Part shown: positions 31,141 to 40,530 of the stretch, piece by piece | Position numbering within the stretch: the first letter of the stretch is position 1 | How the letters are laid out: the number at the start of each line of letters is the position of its first letter | Source of the DNA: Natronospirillum operosum | GTDB lineage: Bacteria; Pseudomonadota; Gammaproteobacteria; Pseudomonadales; Natronospirillaceae | NCBI RefSeq assembly: GCF_004768465.1 | Contig: NZ_SRMF01000010.1 | Span: 58,694-122,693 of the forward strand | DNA length: 64,000 bases | Reading direction: 5' to 3' | The notes under the pieces: model-generated | The model's database searches: none | What the model was told of the DNA's origin: nothing | Seen by the model: the letters and a program-made list of their open reading frames with translations, nothing else | Translations under genes and position numbers: made by a program

Positions 31141-31788
31141 ATGGAAGGCGATGTGACAGACCCCAATGATCAGGTCATAGCCCACCGCTTTCGCGGCTTT
31201 CTCCCCGTAGTCGTGGATGTGGAAACGGCCGGCTTCAACGCCCGTACCGATGCGTTACTGGAAATTTCCGCTGTCCTGCTGGATATGGACGAAGAGGGCT
31301 ATATCGCCCCGGCGGAACAGCTCACCTACAACGTGCACCCGTTCGAAGGTGCCAACCTCGAACCGGCAGCGCTGGAGTTCACCGGTATTGACCCGCATCA
31401 CCCGGAGCGCGAGGCCGCGGATGAACGCGAAGCCATGACCGAGGTGTTCCGGCTGATCCGCAGAGAGGTGAAAGCACAGGGCTGTACCCGGGCCGTGCTG
31501 GTAGGCCACAACGCCAATTTCGATCATGGCTTTGTGATGGCTGCCGCCGAACGCATTGACGCCAAGCGCAACCCCTTCCATCCGTTTTCGTCTTTTGACA
31601 CCGCCTCCATGGCCGGTCTGATCTATGGCCAGACAGTGCTCGCCAAGGCCTGTCGGGCGGCCGGCATCCCCTTTGACAATGCCGATGCCCACTCGGCGGC
31701 CTATGACGCCCTGCGCACGGCTGAACTGTTCTGTGCCATGGTCAACCGGCTGCTGGAAGTCGGCGCCTGGCCGCCCGAGGGTCACTGA
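31141..31788 (+). CDS. rnt: Ribonuclease T
   Basis: A DEDDh 3'-5' exoribonuclease that trims tRNA CCA ends and matures stable RNAs. Seen: Exo [10 protein letters not shown] (Asp, Glu), Exo [13 protein letters not shown], Exo [17 protein letters not shown], and the RNase T-specific [14 protein letters not shown]. The start is uncertain between ATG 31141 and GTG 31153 (GAAGG just upstream of the GTG); earlier in-frame codons are unlike family members. It lies 12 bp before the spermidine synthase gene, so they are likely co-transcribed. Confidence 0.93.
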   Translation: MEGDVTDPNDQVIAHRFRGFLPVVVDVETAGFNARTDALLEISAVLLDMDEEGYIAPAEQLTYNVHPFEGANLEPAALEFTGIDPHHPEREAADEREAMTEVFRLIRREVKAQGCTRAVLVGHNANFDHGFVMAAAERIDAKRNPFHPFSSFDTASMAGLIYGQTVLAKACRAAGIPFDNADAHSAAYDALRTAELFCAMVNRLLEVGAWPPEGH

Positions 31789-31799
31789 GGAGACCATAC

Positions 31800-32663
31800 A
31801 TGACTCAAACCATTTCCGAACGGCTGTACGAAGGCTATGCCCAGACCTTCGAGGCTTCCGAACTGCTGTTCGAAGTGCGTACCGAACATCAGCATCTGCA
31901 GATCTTTGAAACCCCGGCGCTGGGCCGGGTAATGATGCTGGACGGCATTGTGCAGACCACCGAGAAAGATGAATTCATCTACCACGAAATGATGGTGCAT
32001 GTGCCGCTGTTCGCCCATCCGAAACCGCGCCGGGTACTGATCATCGGCGGCGGTGACGGCGGCATTCTGCGCGAGGTGCTCAAACACCCCGAGGTGGAAC
32101 AGGTCACCCAGGTGGAAATCGACCAGAGCGTCATCGACCTGTGCCGCCAGTACTTCCCCAATCACTCTCAGGGTGCCTTTGACGACCCCAGAGCCAATAT
32201 CGTGATTGCAGACGGGCGCGAGTTTGTAGCCCAGTGCCAGGACCGCTTCGATGTCATCATTTCCGATTCCACCGACCCCATGGGCCCCGGCGAAGTGCTG
32301 TTCACCAGTGACTTCTATGCCGACGAGAAGCGCTGTCTGAACCCGGGCGGCATCATGGTGGCACAGAATGGCGTGCCCTTTCTGCAGGGTGACGAAATCA
32401 CCACCACCTGGCGCCGGCTGACCCCCCTGTATCAGGATGCCAGCTTCTACGTGGCCCCGGTGCCAACCTATGTCGGCGGTTTCATGACGCTGGCCTGGGC
32501 CACGGATGACCCCGCCCTGCGGCGCCAGTCGGCAGCCGATATCGCGTCCCGGGTGCAGGCAGTCCAGCGGCAGAACCCGGAGTTCCGGCCCCGCTACTAC
32601 AACGAGGATGTGCATGTGGCCGCCTTTGCGCTGCCCAACTATATCCGCGCCCTGCTGAACTGA
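31800..32663 (+). CDS. speE: Spermidine synthase
   Basis: A 287-residue polyamine aminopropyltransferase moving the aminopropyl group from decarboxylated S-adenosylmethionine to putrescine. Seen: MMLDGIVQTTEKDEFIYHEM, the cofactor loop VLIIGGGDGGILREV, IDQSVIDLCRQYFP, and the catalytic Asp motif DVIISDSTDPMGPGEVLF. GAGGAG precedes the ATG. Its downstream hairpin (32687-32716) probably ends the rnt-speE transcript. No speD is present in the window. Confidence 0.95.
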   Translation: MTQTISERLYEGYAQTFEASELLFEVRTEHQHLQIFETPALGRVMMLDGIVQTTEKDEFIYHEMMVHVPLFAHPKPRRVLIIGGGDGGILREVLKHPEVEQVTQVEIDQSVIDLCRQYFPNHSQGAFDDPRANIVIADGREFVAQCQDRFDVIISDSTDPMGPGEVLFTSDFYADEKRCLNPGGIMVAQNGVPFLQGDEITTTWRRLTPLYQDASFYVAPVPTYVGGFMTLAWATDDPALRRQSAADIASRVQAVQRQNPEFRPRYYNEDVHVAAFALPNYIRALLN

Positions 32664-32686
32664 GTGTAAACCCAGCCATCCACCCC

Positions 32687-32716
32687 TGACAGCAGCCTCG
32701 GTTGAGGCTGCTGTCA
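32687..32716 (+). terminator. Hairpin after speE
   Basis: A perfect 13-bp stem TGACAGCAGCCTC / GAGGCTGCTGTCA with a GGTT loop, 23 bp after the speE stop. No T-run follows, so it could be a Rho-independent terminator of weak type or an RNA-stabilising hairpin. Confidence 0.55.
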
Positions 32717-32851
32717 AGCCAGCCTTCCACCTGCGTGTCCGGGATTTGCCCCGGTAAACCGCTTTCACCCGTTCCCCTGCCTGTGTTTTGGTCTACCCTA
32801 GTGCCACAGAGCAGAGCCGGAAGATCCCGGTGCTGCTGCTGATAAACAGCC

Positions 32852-32872
32852 ACTGTCGGAGATCCCGACAGT
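32852..32872 (+). promoter_or_regulatory. Hairpin in the bkd leader
   Basis: An 8-bp perfect inverted repeat ACTGTCGG-AGATC-CCGACAGT, 24 bp before the E1 alpha ATG. It may be an operator for an unidentified regulator or a leader hairpin near the ribosome binding site. No LiuR-like TTTACGT site was seen here. Confidence 0.4.
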
Positions 32873-32896
32873 CAACAACAACAAGGCAGGCTTATC

Positions 32897-34093
32897 ATGA
32901 ATGTAAGCGATCAACGCAATACCAATGCGGATATTGTGCACAAGCCGCACTTTATCAGCGGCCATGCGATGAAGATCCCCACGCTGCGGGTGCTGCAGCA
33001 GAACGGCAAGGTCTACAAGGATGCTGTTCTCCCTGAGATTGATCAGGAACTCGCCCTCAAGATCTACGATACCTTTGTCTTTATCCGCGCGCTCGACGAG
33101 CGCATGCTGGCCTCCCAGCGTCAGGGCCGCATCAGTTTCTACATGACCGAAACCGGTGAAGAAGCCAATGACATCGGCAGCGCCGCCGCCCTGGAGCCGG
33201 ATGACATCATACTGGCCCAGTACCGCGAACAGGGCGCTCTGGCCTTTCGGGGCTTCACCGTCGACGAGTTCATGAACCAGATCTTCTCCAACGAGCAGGA
33301 TCTGGGCAAGGGCCGCCAGATGCCCATCCACTACGGCAGCAAGCGGCTCAACTACTACACCATTTCCTCCCCGCTGGGCACCCAGATCCCCCAGGCCACC
33401 GGCGTGGCGCATGCCCTGAAGATGCAGGGCAGGAAGAACTGCGCCATCTGCTACTTCGGCGAGGGTGCCGCCTCCGAGGGCGACTTTCATGCCGCCCTGA
33501 ACATGGCCGCCCTGCTGAAGGTGCCGGCCATCTTCTTCTGCCGTAACAACGGCTATGCCATTTCCACCCCGGCACATGAGCAGTATGCCGGTGACGGCAT
33601 CGCTGCCCGGGGTGTCGGCTACGGCATGCAGACCATTCGCGTTGACGGCAATGATGTACTGGCCGTGCTGCTCGCCACCCAGGAGGCCCGCCGCCTGGCT
33701 GTGGAAGAGCACGAGCCGGTATTGATCGAGACCATGACCTATCGCCTGGGTGCGCATTCCAGCTCGGATGACCCCAGCGGCTATCGCAGCCGCAAGGAAG
33801 AAGACAGCTGGCGCAAGAAGGACCCCGTGGCCCGCATGCGCCAGTGGATGGAAGCCAAAGGCTGGTGGGACGAAGAACAGGAGAAGGCCGCCCGGGAGAA
33901 ACACCGGGCCGCCGTCATGACCGCCATGAAGAAGGCGGAGAAGGTACCGGCGCCACCGCTGGAAGACCTGATCAACGATGTCTACGAGACACCCCCCTGG
34001 CATCTGCGCGAGCAACTGGAAGCCCTGAAGGGCCATATTCGCCAATACCCTGACGAGTACAGGAAGACCGCGTGGAGGCTGACCGATGAGTAA
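32897..34093 (+). CDS. bkdA1: Branched-chain 2-oxoacid dehydrogenase E1 alpha subunit
   Basis: A 398-residue thiamine-diphosphate-dependent E1 alpha that decarboxylates the 2-oxo acids of Leu, Ile and Val. The ThDP/Mg motif is the branched-chain type: [20 protein letters not shown] followed by [24 protein letters not shown] is the phosphorylation-loop region of this family. The ribosome binding site is AAGGCAGG, and an inverted repeat lies in the leader. It overlaps E1 beta by 8 bp. With E1 beta, E2 and an E3 encoded elsewhere it forms the complex. Confidence 0.94.
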   Translation: MNVSDQRNTNADIVHKPHFISGHAMKIPTLRVLQQNGKVYKDAVLPEIDQELALKIYDTFVFIRALDERMLASQRQGRISFYMTETGEEANDIGSAAALEPDDIILAQYREQGALAFRGFTVDEFMNQIFSNEQDLGKGRQMPIHYGSKRLNYYTISSPLGTQIPQATGVAHALKMQGRKNCAICYFGEGAASEGDFHAALNMAALLKVPAIFFCRNNGYAISTPAHEQYAGDGIAARGVGYGMQTIRVDGNDVLAVLLATQEARRLAVEEHEPVLIETMTYRLGAHSSSDDPSGYRSRKEEDSWRKKDPVARMRQWMEAKGWWDEEQEKAAREKHRAAVMTAMKKAEKVPAPPLEDLINDVYETPPWHLREQLEALKGHIRQYPDEYRKTAWRLTDE

Positions 34094-35063
34094 GATGAAT
34101 CTGCTGCAGGCGGTCAACAACGCGCTGGACACCGCCATGGCCAAAGACGACAGCGTGTTCTGTTTTGGCGAGGATGTGGGTCACTTCGGGGGCGTGTTCC
34201 GTGCCACCAGTCACCTGCAGGAAAAGTACGGCAAGACCCGTTGCTTCAACACGCCCATTACCGAGCAGGGCATTGTCGGCTTTGCCAACGGCGCGGCTGC
34301 CGCCGGTATGCGTCCGGTGGCCGAAATCCAGTTTGCCGACTACATCTTCCCCGCTTTCGACCAGATTGTGAACGAGACTGCCAAGTACCGCTACCGGTCC
34401 GGCAACGAGTTCGACGTCGGCGGCCTGACCATACGGGCACCCTACGGGGGTGGCATTCACGGTGCACACTACCACTCGCAGTCGCCGGAAGCCTTTTTTA
34501 CCCATTGTCCCGGCCTCAAGATCGTGGTGCCGCGCAACCCGGAACAGGCCAAGGGGCTGTTGCTGGCCTCCATTTTCGACCCGGACCCGGTGATCTTCTT
34601 CGAACCCAAGAAGCTATACCGGGCCTCGCAGGGTGAAGTCAGTGATGACGAATACACCCTGCCGCTGGGCAAGGCCGAGGTGGTGCGCACCGGCACCGAC
34701 ATCACCCTGGTCGCCTGGGGCGCCCAGATGCCGGTGGTGGAACAGGCGGCGGACATGGCCGAACAGGATGGCGTGTCCTGTGAAATCATTGATCTGCGTA
34801 CCCTGCTGCCCTGGGATCGGGACACCGTTGCCGACTCCGTGTGCAAGACCGGGCGCCTGCTGATCAATCACGAGGCACCCAGAACCTCCGGTTTCGGGGC
34901 CGAGATTGCGGCCGAGATCCAGCAGGCCTGTTTCCTGTATCTGGAGGCGCCCATCACTCGGGTGACCGGTCTGGATACGCCCTTCCCTCTCGCCCACGAG
35001 AAGGAATACATGCCGGACCACCTGAAAACCTATGAGGCCATCAAGGCCAGCCTGAACTACTGA
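34086..35063 (+). CDS. bkdA2: Branched-chain 2-oxoacid dehydrogenase E1 beta subunit
   Basis: A 325-residue transketolase-like beta subunit. Motifs: [35 protein letters not shown] (the catalytic Glu region), and the C-terminal transketolase domain with [20 protein letters not shown]. It overlaps the E1 alpha gene by 8 bp, so it is translationally coupled, and is 25 bp from E2. Confidence 0.95.
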   Translation: MSKMNLLQAVNNALDTAMAKDDSVFCFGEDVGHFGGVFRATSHLQEKYGKTRCFNTPITEQGIVGFANGAAAAGMRPVAEIQFADYIFPAFDQIVNETAKYRYRSGNEFDVGGLTIRAPYGGGIHGAHYHSQSPEAFFTHCPGLKIVVPRNPEQAKGLLLASIFDPDPVIFFEPKKLYRASQGEVSDDEYTLPLGKAEVVRTGTDITLVAWGAQMPVVEQAADMAEQDGVSCEIIDLRTLLPWDRDTVADSVCKTGRLLINHEAPRTSGFGAEIAAEIQQACFLYLEAPITRVTGLDTPFPLAHEKEYMPDHLKTYEAIKASLNY

Positions 35064-35088
35064 TGCACCGGGAACGGAGATACATGGT

Positions 35089-36399
35089 ATGAAAACCGAT
35101 TTTATTCTGCCCGACATCGGTGAGGGCATCGTGGAATGTGAACTGGTCGAGTGGCGGGTGCAGGAAGGTGATCCGATCGCGGAAGACCAGCCCGTCGCTG
35201 ACGTGATGACTGACAAGGCCCTGGTCGAGATCACCGCCATGCACACCGGCACGGTCAGCCGGCTCTACTGCAAGCAGGGTGATATCGCCCGGGTCGGGGA
35301 GCCGCTGTTCGAAATTGAAGTGGCTGGGGACGAGAAAGCGGAGTCGAAAGTTGAAAGTCGAAAGTCGAAAGTCGAAGAAAGCCAGTCGACAGAAGACAGT
35401 CGACAGAAGACAGTGAAGAGCGGGGAGTCGAAAGTAGAAAGTCGAATGTTGAAAGTTGAAAGCAAGGCTGGCTCGGGCTCGCTGTCTACTGTCGACGGTC
35501 AACTGTCGACTAACAGCAAGGTTTTGGCGACTCCAGCCGTCCGAAGAATCGCGCGTGAAAACGATCTGGATCTGAGCCAGGTGCCGGGTTCGGGGCGCAA
35601 TGGCCGGGTGCTGAAGGAAGACATTCTGCAGTATCTGGATCAGGGTGGCGCCGCACCACAGGCGGCCCCTGCGACAGCGACTGTGCCTTCGGCAGCGGAC
35701 CGCACCGAGCCCATCAAGGGTGTGCGGGCGGCCATGGCGAAGCAGATGGCCGACTCGGTGAGCACCATCCCGCACTTCACCTATGCCGAAGAAGTGGATG
35801 TCACCGCGCTGGACCAGTTGCGGCAGCAACTGAAGCCGCGCTTTGCCGAAAAGGACCTGAAGCTCAGCATGATGCCCTTCATCATCAAGGCGCTGGAACT
35901 GGCCATTCGGGACTTCCCGTTGCTCAACAGCCGGGTCAACGCCGACTGTACCGAGCTGACCTACCTGGCCGACATCAATGTGGGTATGGCAGCCGACACC
36001 CCGATGGGCCTGCTGGTACCCAATATCAAACGGGTCCAAACCCTGTCTCTGGAGGAGATAACCGCCGAGGTCAACCGCCTGACGGCACTGGCCCGGGACG
36101 GCCGACTCAGCCAGGACGACATGAAGGGCGGCACCATCAGCATTTCCAATATCGGCGCTCTGGGTGGCACCGTGGCCACGCCCATCATCAACAAGCCGGA
36201 AGTCGCCATAGTGGCACTGGGCCGGGTACAGCGGCTGCCCCGCTTCGCAGACGACGGCAGCGTCACCGAACGGCGCATCATGCAGGTGAGCTGGTCCGGT
36301 GATCACAGGGTTATTGATGGCGGCACCATGGCGCGCTTCTGCAACTGCTGGAAGGGCTATCTGGAAGATCCGGTGACCATGCTCACCGCATTGCGCTGA
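35089..36399 (+). CDS. bkdB: Branched-chain 2-oxoacid dehydrogenase E2 (lipoamide acyltransferase) with repeat-derived linker
   Basis: A 436-residue E2 core. It has an N-terminal lipoyl domain (1-80; lipoyl-Lys43 in VMTDKALVEI), a peripheral subunit-binding domain (about 146-183, VLATPAVRRIARENDLDLSQ) and the catalytic acyltransferase domain (about 205-436; His in SWSGDHRVIDGG). The linker at 84-143 is not the usual Ala/Pro-rich type. It is charged, Ser/Lys/Glu/Val-rich, and encoded by family C repeat DNA (35341-35514) of the kind found intergenically near 45.4-45.6 kb. The frame is intact, so the enzyme should still be functional. Confidence 0.94.
   Translation: MKTDFILPDIGEGIVECELVEWRVQEGDPIAEDQPVADVMTDKALVEITAMHTGTVSRLYCKQGDIARVGEPLFEIEVAGDEKAESKVESRKSKVEESQSTEDSRQKTVKSGESKVESRMLKVESKAGSGSLSTVDGQLSTNSKVLATPAVRRIARENDLDLSQVPGSGRNGRVLKEDILQYLDQGGAAPQAAPATATVPSAADRTEPIKGVRAAMAKQMADSVSTIPHFTYAEEVDVTALDQLRQQLKPRFAEKDLKLSMMPFIIKALELAIRDFPLLNSRVNADCTELTYLADINVGMAADTPMGLLVPNIKRVQTLSLEEITAEVNRLTALARDGRLSQDDMKGGTISISNIGALGGTVATPIINKPEVAIVALGRVQRLPRFADDGSVTERRIMQVSWSGDHRVIDGGTMARFCNCWKGYLEDPVTMLTALR
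35341..35514. repeat. Family C repeat inside the E2 coding sequence
   Basis: Strings of GTCGAAAGT and GTCGACAGAAGACAGT words, with inverted forms (ACTGTCGAC) at the far end. Composition and word use differ sharply from the rest of the gene. The same words occur in the gap 45397-45600. It is in frame and confined to the interdomain linker. Confidence 0.88.
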
Positions 36400-36425
36400 C
36401 ATCCAATGCGGGGCAAGCTGACAGC

Positions 36426-38279
36426 ATGACCGAAGCACCGCAGGTACTGCAGCAGTTCTACATCAACGAAGATCAGTCCCTGTATCTGATGAGCCATCAG
36501 GACGCTCAGAAGATCAGGGACTGGGTGCACCTCTGTCAGGCGCAATTGTCGCAGCTCGGTTTCCACGATATCGAGATGATCGGCAAGGGCGCCTACGGCT
36601 TCGTGTTCGGTGGCCGGGATGCCGAGGGCGGCGACTTTGTGTTCAAGTTCTCGCGTATCAACCTGCCGCAGACGGTGCAGGACCGGCTGGAGGAAGAAGC
36701 CTGGATGCAGAACCAGGTGCAGCACCCGCATATTCCCAAGGTACAGGAATACACCCGCCTTGGCCGGCAGTCCGTGCTGATGATGGAGCGTGCCCGCGGC
36801 CTGGACCTGGAACGCTACGCCATCCGCCATGGTCGCCTCTCACCCCGGCTGGTCATGCGTATCGCCACCCAGTTGATCGATGTGCTGCAGGCCCTGCGCA
36901 ACTACCGGCGTGACGGGCAGGACATGCCCATAGTGCATGGCGACATCAAGCCCTCCAATATCGTGTTCGACCCGGAGCAGGAAAAGATGTGGTTGGTCGA
37001 CTGGGGTTCCAGTGTGTTTGCGCAGCTGGACGCCAACGGCCAGCCCGTCGGGCCCGCTCAGCTCGGCCTGATGAGTGCCGACAACCAGTCCACCAACGCC
37101 AAGCTGGGTGATGTCTATTTCATTGGCGAGGATCAGCTCAATGGCGGCCTCAGCTCGCCCCGCTTTGATGAACAGGGTGCCGCCGCCACCCTGTATGCCA
37201 TCGCCTCGGGTCTGCCCTGCCGCTACGGCTACGAAGCCATGCCGGCCACGGCACTGAACCTGCCGCAGGAATTCGCGCGCACGCTGCAAATGCTGCTGGC
37301 GGGTGAACCGGCCGCACGGCGCCGCGCCGGCGATTACCTGATGGCACAGATGCACCGCATGGCACGCATCGTGGTGCCGGAGCTGCCCAATCCGGCAGAG
37401 AAACCCCAGATCCCGGTCTGGACCTTCGACAACGAAGGGCCCATGGAAACCGTGGTCTACAGTTCAAGACGCAGCTTTCTGCGCGAAGAACAGCTGGACC
37501 CCTACCTGCTGGCCCAGGTCGATGATGTGGAGCTGGAAAAGTACTACAAGAACTTCATGCACGGCATGGGGCCGACCGAACGCGCCTTTCTGGCTGCGGT
37601 CAGCCGGCTCGGCAAGTTCCCCATTGTCGGCGGTCTGGCCGTACACTGGGAGGAAGACGGGGTCTACATGGACTCCAGCCTCAACCTGCACGACCCGGAG
37701 CTGCGGGCGCCCTTTGTGCAGGCGGTCAACAACATGGTGACGCTGGGGCGTGCCATCCACCGCCAGGGCGTGTTCAAGTGCTGCATGTTCGATGCCCGTG
37801 TCACCCTGCACGTGGAGCGGGCCGGGCCCGAGGTACCCTTCCAGCCACCGCCAGAGCTGCGCATTCCCTTTGCCGTGCATACAGCCCCGACCAGCGAGGA
37901 CAGCACGCGCAACCACTCCTATTTCGAGGACGGGGAAGACCCGGACGAATCGCTGGATCTGCCACAGGCCATCATGGACGAGATCGTCTTTCTGAATGAT
38001 ATCCGGCACACCGGGCTGATCATCTTCGAGGCCATGCCCACCCACCTCAAGGTGCACAACTACTATGTGCTGCTGGATCCCATGCGGGAGGCCGACTTCA
38101 GCGCCGCACTGGAACGCATCGTGGCCGCCATTCCGCAGATCGTCGGCCTGGGCGTCTCGGGCTACATGAAACTGCCGTACAAGAACACCCGCCGGCTGTC
38201 ACCGCTGGACCGCCTGCCCGACCGCTTCTTTCCGCGCGATCCGCGGGCCTTCATGCCGCAGTCGCAGGGCGCAGGCTGA
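36426..38279 (+). CDS. Hanks-type protein kinase-like protein with an unrecognised C-terminal half
   Basis: A 617-residue protein. Residues 45-330 form a eukaryote-like kinase domain with key residues kept: Gly loop GKGAYG (53-58), Lys74 in VFKFSR, Glu90/91, catalytic loop H-G-D-I-K-P-S-N (Asp173, Lys175, Asn178) and D-W-G (Asp192) in place of DFG. Residues about 350-617 match nothing I recognise and have no membrane helix, so it should be cytoplasmic. It begins 27 bp after the bkdB stop on the same strand, so it is probably co-transcribed with the Bkd genes. Its end overlaps a convergent oxidoreductase gene by 29 bp. Substrate unknown; control of the Bkd complex is a hypothesis. Confidence 0.83.
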   Translation: MTEAPQVLQQFYINEDQSLYLMSHQDAQKIRDWVHLCQAQLSQLGFHDIEMIGKGAYGFVFGGRDAEGGDFVFKFSRINLPQTVQDRLEEEAWMQNQVQHPHIPKVQEYTRLGRQSVLMMERARGLDLERYAIRHGRLSPRLVMRIATQLIDVLQALRNYRRDGQDMPIVHGDIKPSNIVFDPEQEKMWLVDWGSSVFAQLDANGQPVGPAQLGLMSADNQSTNAKLGDVYFIGEDQLNGGLSSPRFDEQGAAATLYAIASGLPCRYGYEAMPATALNLPQEFARTLQMLLAGEPAARRRAGDYLMAQMHRMARIVVPELPNPAEKPQIPVWTFDNEGPMETVVYSSRRSFLREEQLDPYLLAQVDDVELEKYYKNFMHGMGPTERAFLAAVSRLGKFPIVGGLAVHWEEDGVYMDSSLNLHDPELRAPFVQAVNNMVTLGRAIHRQGVFKCCMFDARVTLHVERAGPEVPFQPPPELRIPFAVHTAPTSEDSTRNHSYFEDGEDPDESLDLPQAIMDEIVFLNDIRHTGLIIFEAMPTHLKVHNYYVLLDPMREADFSAALERIVAAIPQIVGLGVSGYMKLPYKNTRRLSPLDRLPDRFFPRDPRAFMPQSQGAG

Positions 38280-40362
38280 CCCGGGTAGAAAAGAAGGTGG
38301 CGCCCCCGCCCATGTCGGCTGGCCGCGACGGGGTCAGATGATTCACCGCCTGCAGGCCCTGCTCCGGGCTGTCCCGCCACAGACCCAGCGTGACCAGAGT
38401 CTCGGGCAGCACCTCGGCAGCCACTTTCGCTGTCAGTTCCACACTGCCTCGCTCGTTGAACAGCCCGACCCGATCCCCCGTTGCAATGCCCTCCCGGGCA
38501 GCGGTATCGGGGTGCATGATCACGGTTGGCGTGTTGCCTTCCAGACGCTGCAGTTTCTCGTCCTCGGCACAGGTGGAATTCAGAAAGCGGTGGTTGGGTG
38601 CCGTGATCAACCAGTAGGGATGGCCTTCCGGCTCCTGCAGCGGCGTGTGGGCCGGCAGTGGCGGCAATCCCAGATCCGCCAGGCGCTGCGAGTACAGCTC
38701 GATGCGCCCGGAAGCGGTCGGAATATGTTGCGGATACAGTCCAATATCCGGCACCTTGAGCCGCTGCCAGCCGTGCGTGCGCAAGGATTCCAGCGTGATG
38801 CCCTGCAGGTAGGGGCTGGGGCTGTCCAGAGCCTGACGTACAAGGTCTTCCTCGGTGTCCTGAAAACAGGGGTCGGTAAAGCCCATCTCGGCCGCCAGAT
38901 CCCGGAACAGCTGTACATTGGAACGCGCCTCGCCCTGCGGCGGCAGCACGGGTTCGCTGAGCTGTACATAGAGATGCCAGTAGGACTTGTACAGATCCAG
39001 ATTCTCGAAATGACTGGTCGCCGGCAGCACGATATCGGCATAGCCGCAGGTATCGGTCAGAAACAGGTCATGCACCACGGTGAACAGATCATCCCGCTGC
39101 AACCCGGCACGCACCCGGCTCTGGTCGGGGGTGACCTGAACCGGGTTGCTGTTGTAGACAAACAGCGCCTGTACCGGCGGGTCGGCTGCCAGCAGGGCCG
39201 CACCCAGCTCGTTCATGTTGAAGGTGCGGGCCTCGGGGCTGGGATGCAGATCCGGCCGCCGCAGGGCCTGCGCATTGAACTGCGCATACCAGCCGTTGCC
39301 TTTCAGGGCACCGCCACCGCGCCTGCCCCACTGGCCGGTCAGGGCCGGCAGACAGCTCAGCGTGCGGATGATCATGCCGCCATTGTCATGATGCTGCAGC
39401 CCATTGCCGATACGCAGCAGCGAGGGGCTGGTGGTACCGTACAGATGCGCCAGATGCTCGATGGCCGACACTTCCAGCCCGGTCACGGCCGCCGTGTGCT
39501 CCGGCGTCCACTGCTGTACTTCGGCGCGCAGGGCGTCCACTCCCAGTGCGTGCTCACGCAGAAAGGCGTCATCGGTCAGGCCATCACGAAACAGGATGTG
39601 CATCATGCCGAGCGCCAGGGCCGCATCCGTGCCCGGGCGCAGGATATGGCTTTCATCGGCCCAGCGCGCGGTGCGGTTGTGATGCACGTCGATGCAGACA
39701 ATGCGCGCGCCCTGTTGGCGGGCCTCGTTGGCCAGCATGACCTGATGCATGTTGGTGCTGACAATGTTGCAGCCCCAGATGATGATCAGCCGAGCATGGG
39801 GCGTGTCTTCCGGGTCGACGCCGGCGGTCGCGCCCATGGTGTGGGCATAGCCTTCGGCAGCTGCTGAATTGCAGATGGTACGAGCCAGCTTGCTGGCTCC
39901 GAGGCGGTTGAAAAAGCGCCGGTCCATGGATTCACTGTTCAACACGCCCATGTTGCCGTAGAAGCTGTACGGCAGAATGGCCTCTGCGCCGTGCGTGCGA
40001 ATGATGTCGCGGAAGCGCTGACCGATGTCCCGACAAGCCTCGGCCCAGCTGATGGGCTCGAAATCGTCGAAGGCCGGGCGTTGGCCCAGACCCTTGGGTC
40101 GGTCAGAGCGCCGGCGCAGCGGCGTCAGTACCCGCTCCGGGCTGTGTACCCGCTGCGGAAAGCGCTGCACCTTGTGGCAGATGGCACCCCGGGTCACGGG
40201 GTGATCCGGGTGACCGCCGACCCGGGTGATCACCGGGCTCGAAGTGCCGTCTGCAGATGGCTCCGAGTCCACAGTTACCTGCAGGGCACAGGCATCCGGG
40301 CAATCGAGCGGGCATACCGAGCGCTGCTGGCGGGGGCCGACTTTGATATCAGAAGTGGTCAT
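38251..40362 (-). CDS. Molybdopterin-dependent oxidoreductase (DMSO reductase superfamily)
   Basis: A 703-residue catalytic subunit. The N-terminal 4Fe-4S site has Cys in CPLDCPDAC plus the Cys of GAICHK. The bis-MGD domains follow (PISWAEACRDIGQRF, LIIIWGCNIVSTN, GTDAALALGMMHILF) with a C-terminal molydopterin dinucleotide-binding domain (YWLITAPNHRFLNS). No twin-arginine signal, so cytoplasmic. There are no electron-transfer or membrane subunits beside it. The substrate is unknown; assimilatory or formate/thiosulfate-type relatives exist. The 3' end overlaps the kinase gene end to end. Confidence 0.88.
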   Translation of the reverse strand: MTTSDIKVGPRQQRSVCPLDCPDACALQVTVDSEPSADGTSSPVITRVGGHPDHPVTRGAICHKVQRFPQRVHSPERVLTPLRRRSDRPKGLGQRPAFDDFEPISWAEACRDIGQRFRDIIRTHGAEAILPYSFYGNMGVLNSESMDRRFFNRLGASKLARTICNSAAAEGYAHTMGATAGVDPEDTPHARLIIIWGCNIVSTNMHQVMLANEARQQGARIVCIDVHHNRTARWADESHILRPGTDAALALGMMHILFRDGLTDDAFLREHALGVDALRAEVQQWTPEHTAAVTGLEVSAIEHLAHLYGTTSPSLLRIGNGLQHHDNGGMIIRTLSCLPALTGQWGRRGGGALKGNGWYAQFNAQALRRPDLHPSPEARTFNMNELGAALLAADPPVQALFVYNSNPVQVTPDQSRVRAGLQRDDLFTVVHDLFLTDTCGYADIVLPATSHFENLDLYKSYWHLYVQLSEPVLPPQGEARSNVQLFRDLAAEMGFTDPCFQDTEEDLVRQALDSPSPYLQGITLESLRTHGWQRLKVPDIGLYPQHIPTASGRIELYSQRLADLGLPPLPAHTPLQEPEGHPYWLITAPNHRFLNSTCAEDEKLQRLEGNTPTVIMHPDTAAREGIATGDRVGLFNERGSVELTAKVAAEVLPETLVTLGLWRDSPEQGLQAVNHLTPSRPADMGGGATFFSTRVSLRPATAA

Positions 40363-40440
40363 GGCTTACCGGTCCGGGGCATGAGGAACAGATCAATCCG
40401 AGGCAAGGCGACAGTCTACTAGAGGGACCAAGACCAGACA

Positions 40441-40483
40441 AAAAAACGGGCAAAAAACAAGGGCAGCGGAGGTCCACTGCCCT
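40441..40483 (-). terminator. Rho-independent terminator of ibpA
   Basis: Read on the minus strand: an AGGGCAG/CTGCCCT stem, extended by three further pairs past one mismatch, followed by TGTTTTTTG and then another T-run. It lies about 48 bp after the ibpA stop. Confidence 0.75.
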
Positions 40484-40530
40484 GTAACGACAGGATTAAC
40501 GTGTGGTCTTCTCAGACTGCTAGCAACCGA

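Noticed and set aside
38338..39867. 509-codon plus-strand frame
   Set aside because: It lies wholly antisense to the molybdopterin oxidoreductase, whose cofactor motifs are intact; no recognisable domain in the frame itself.
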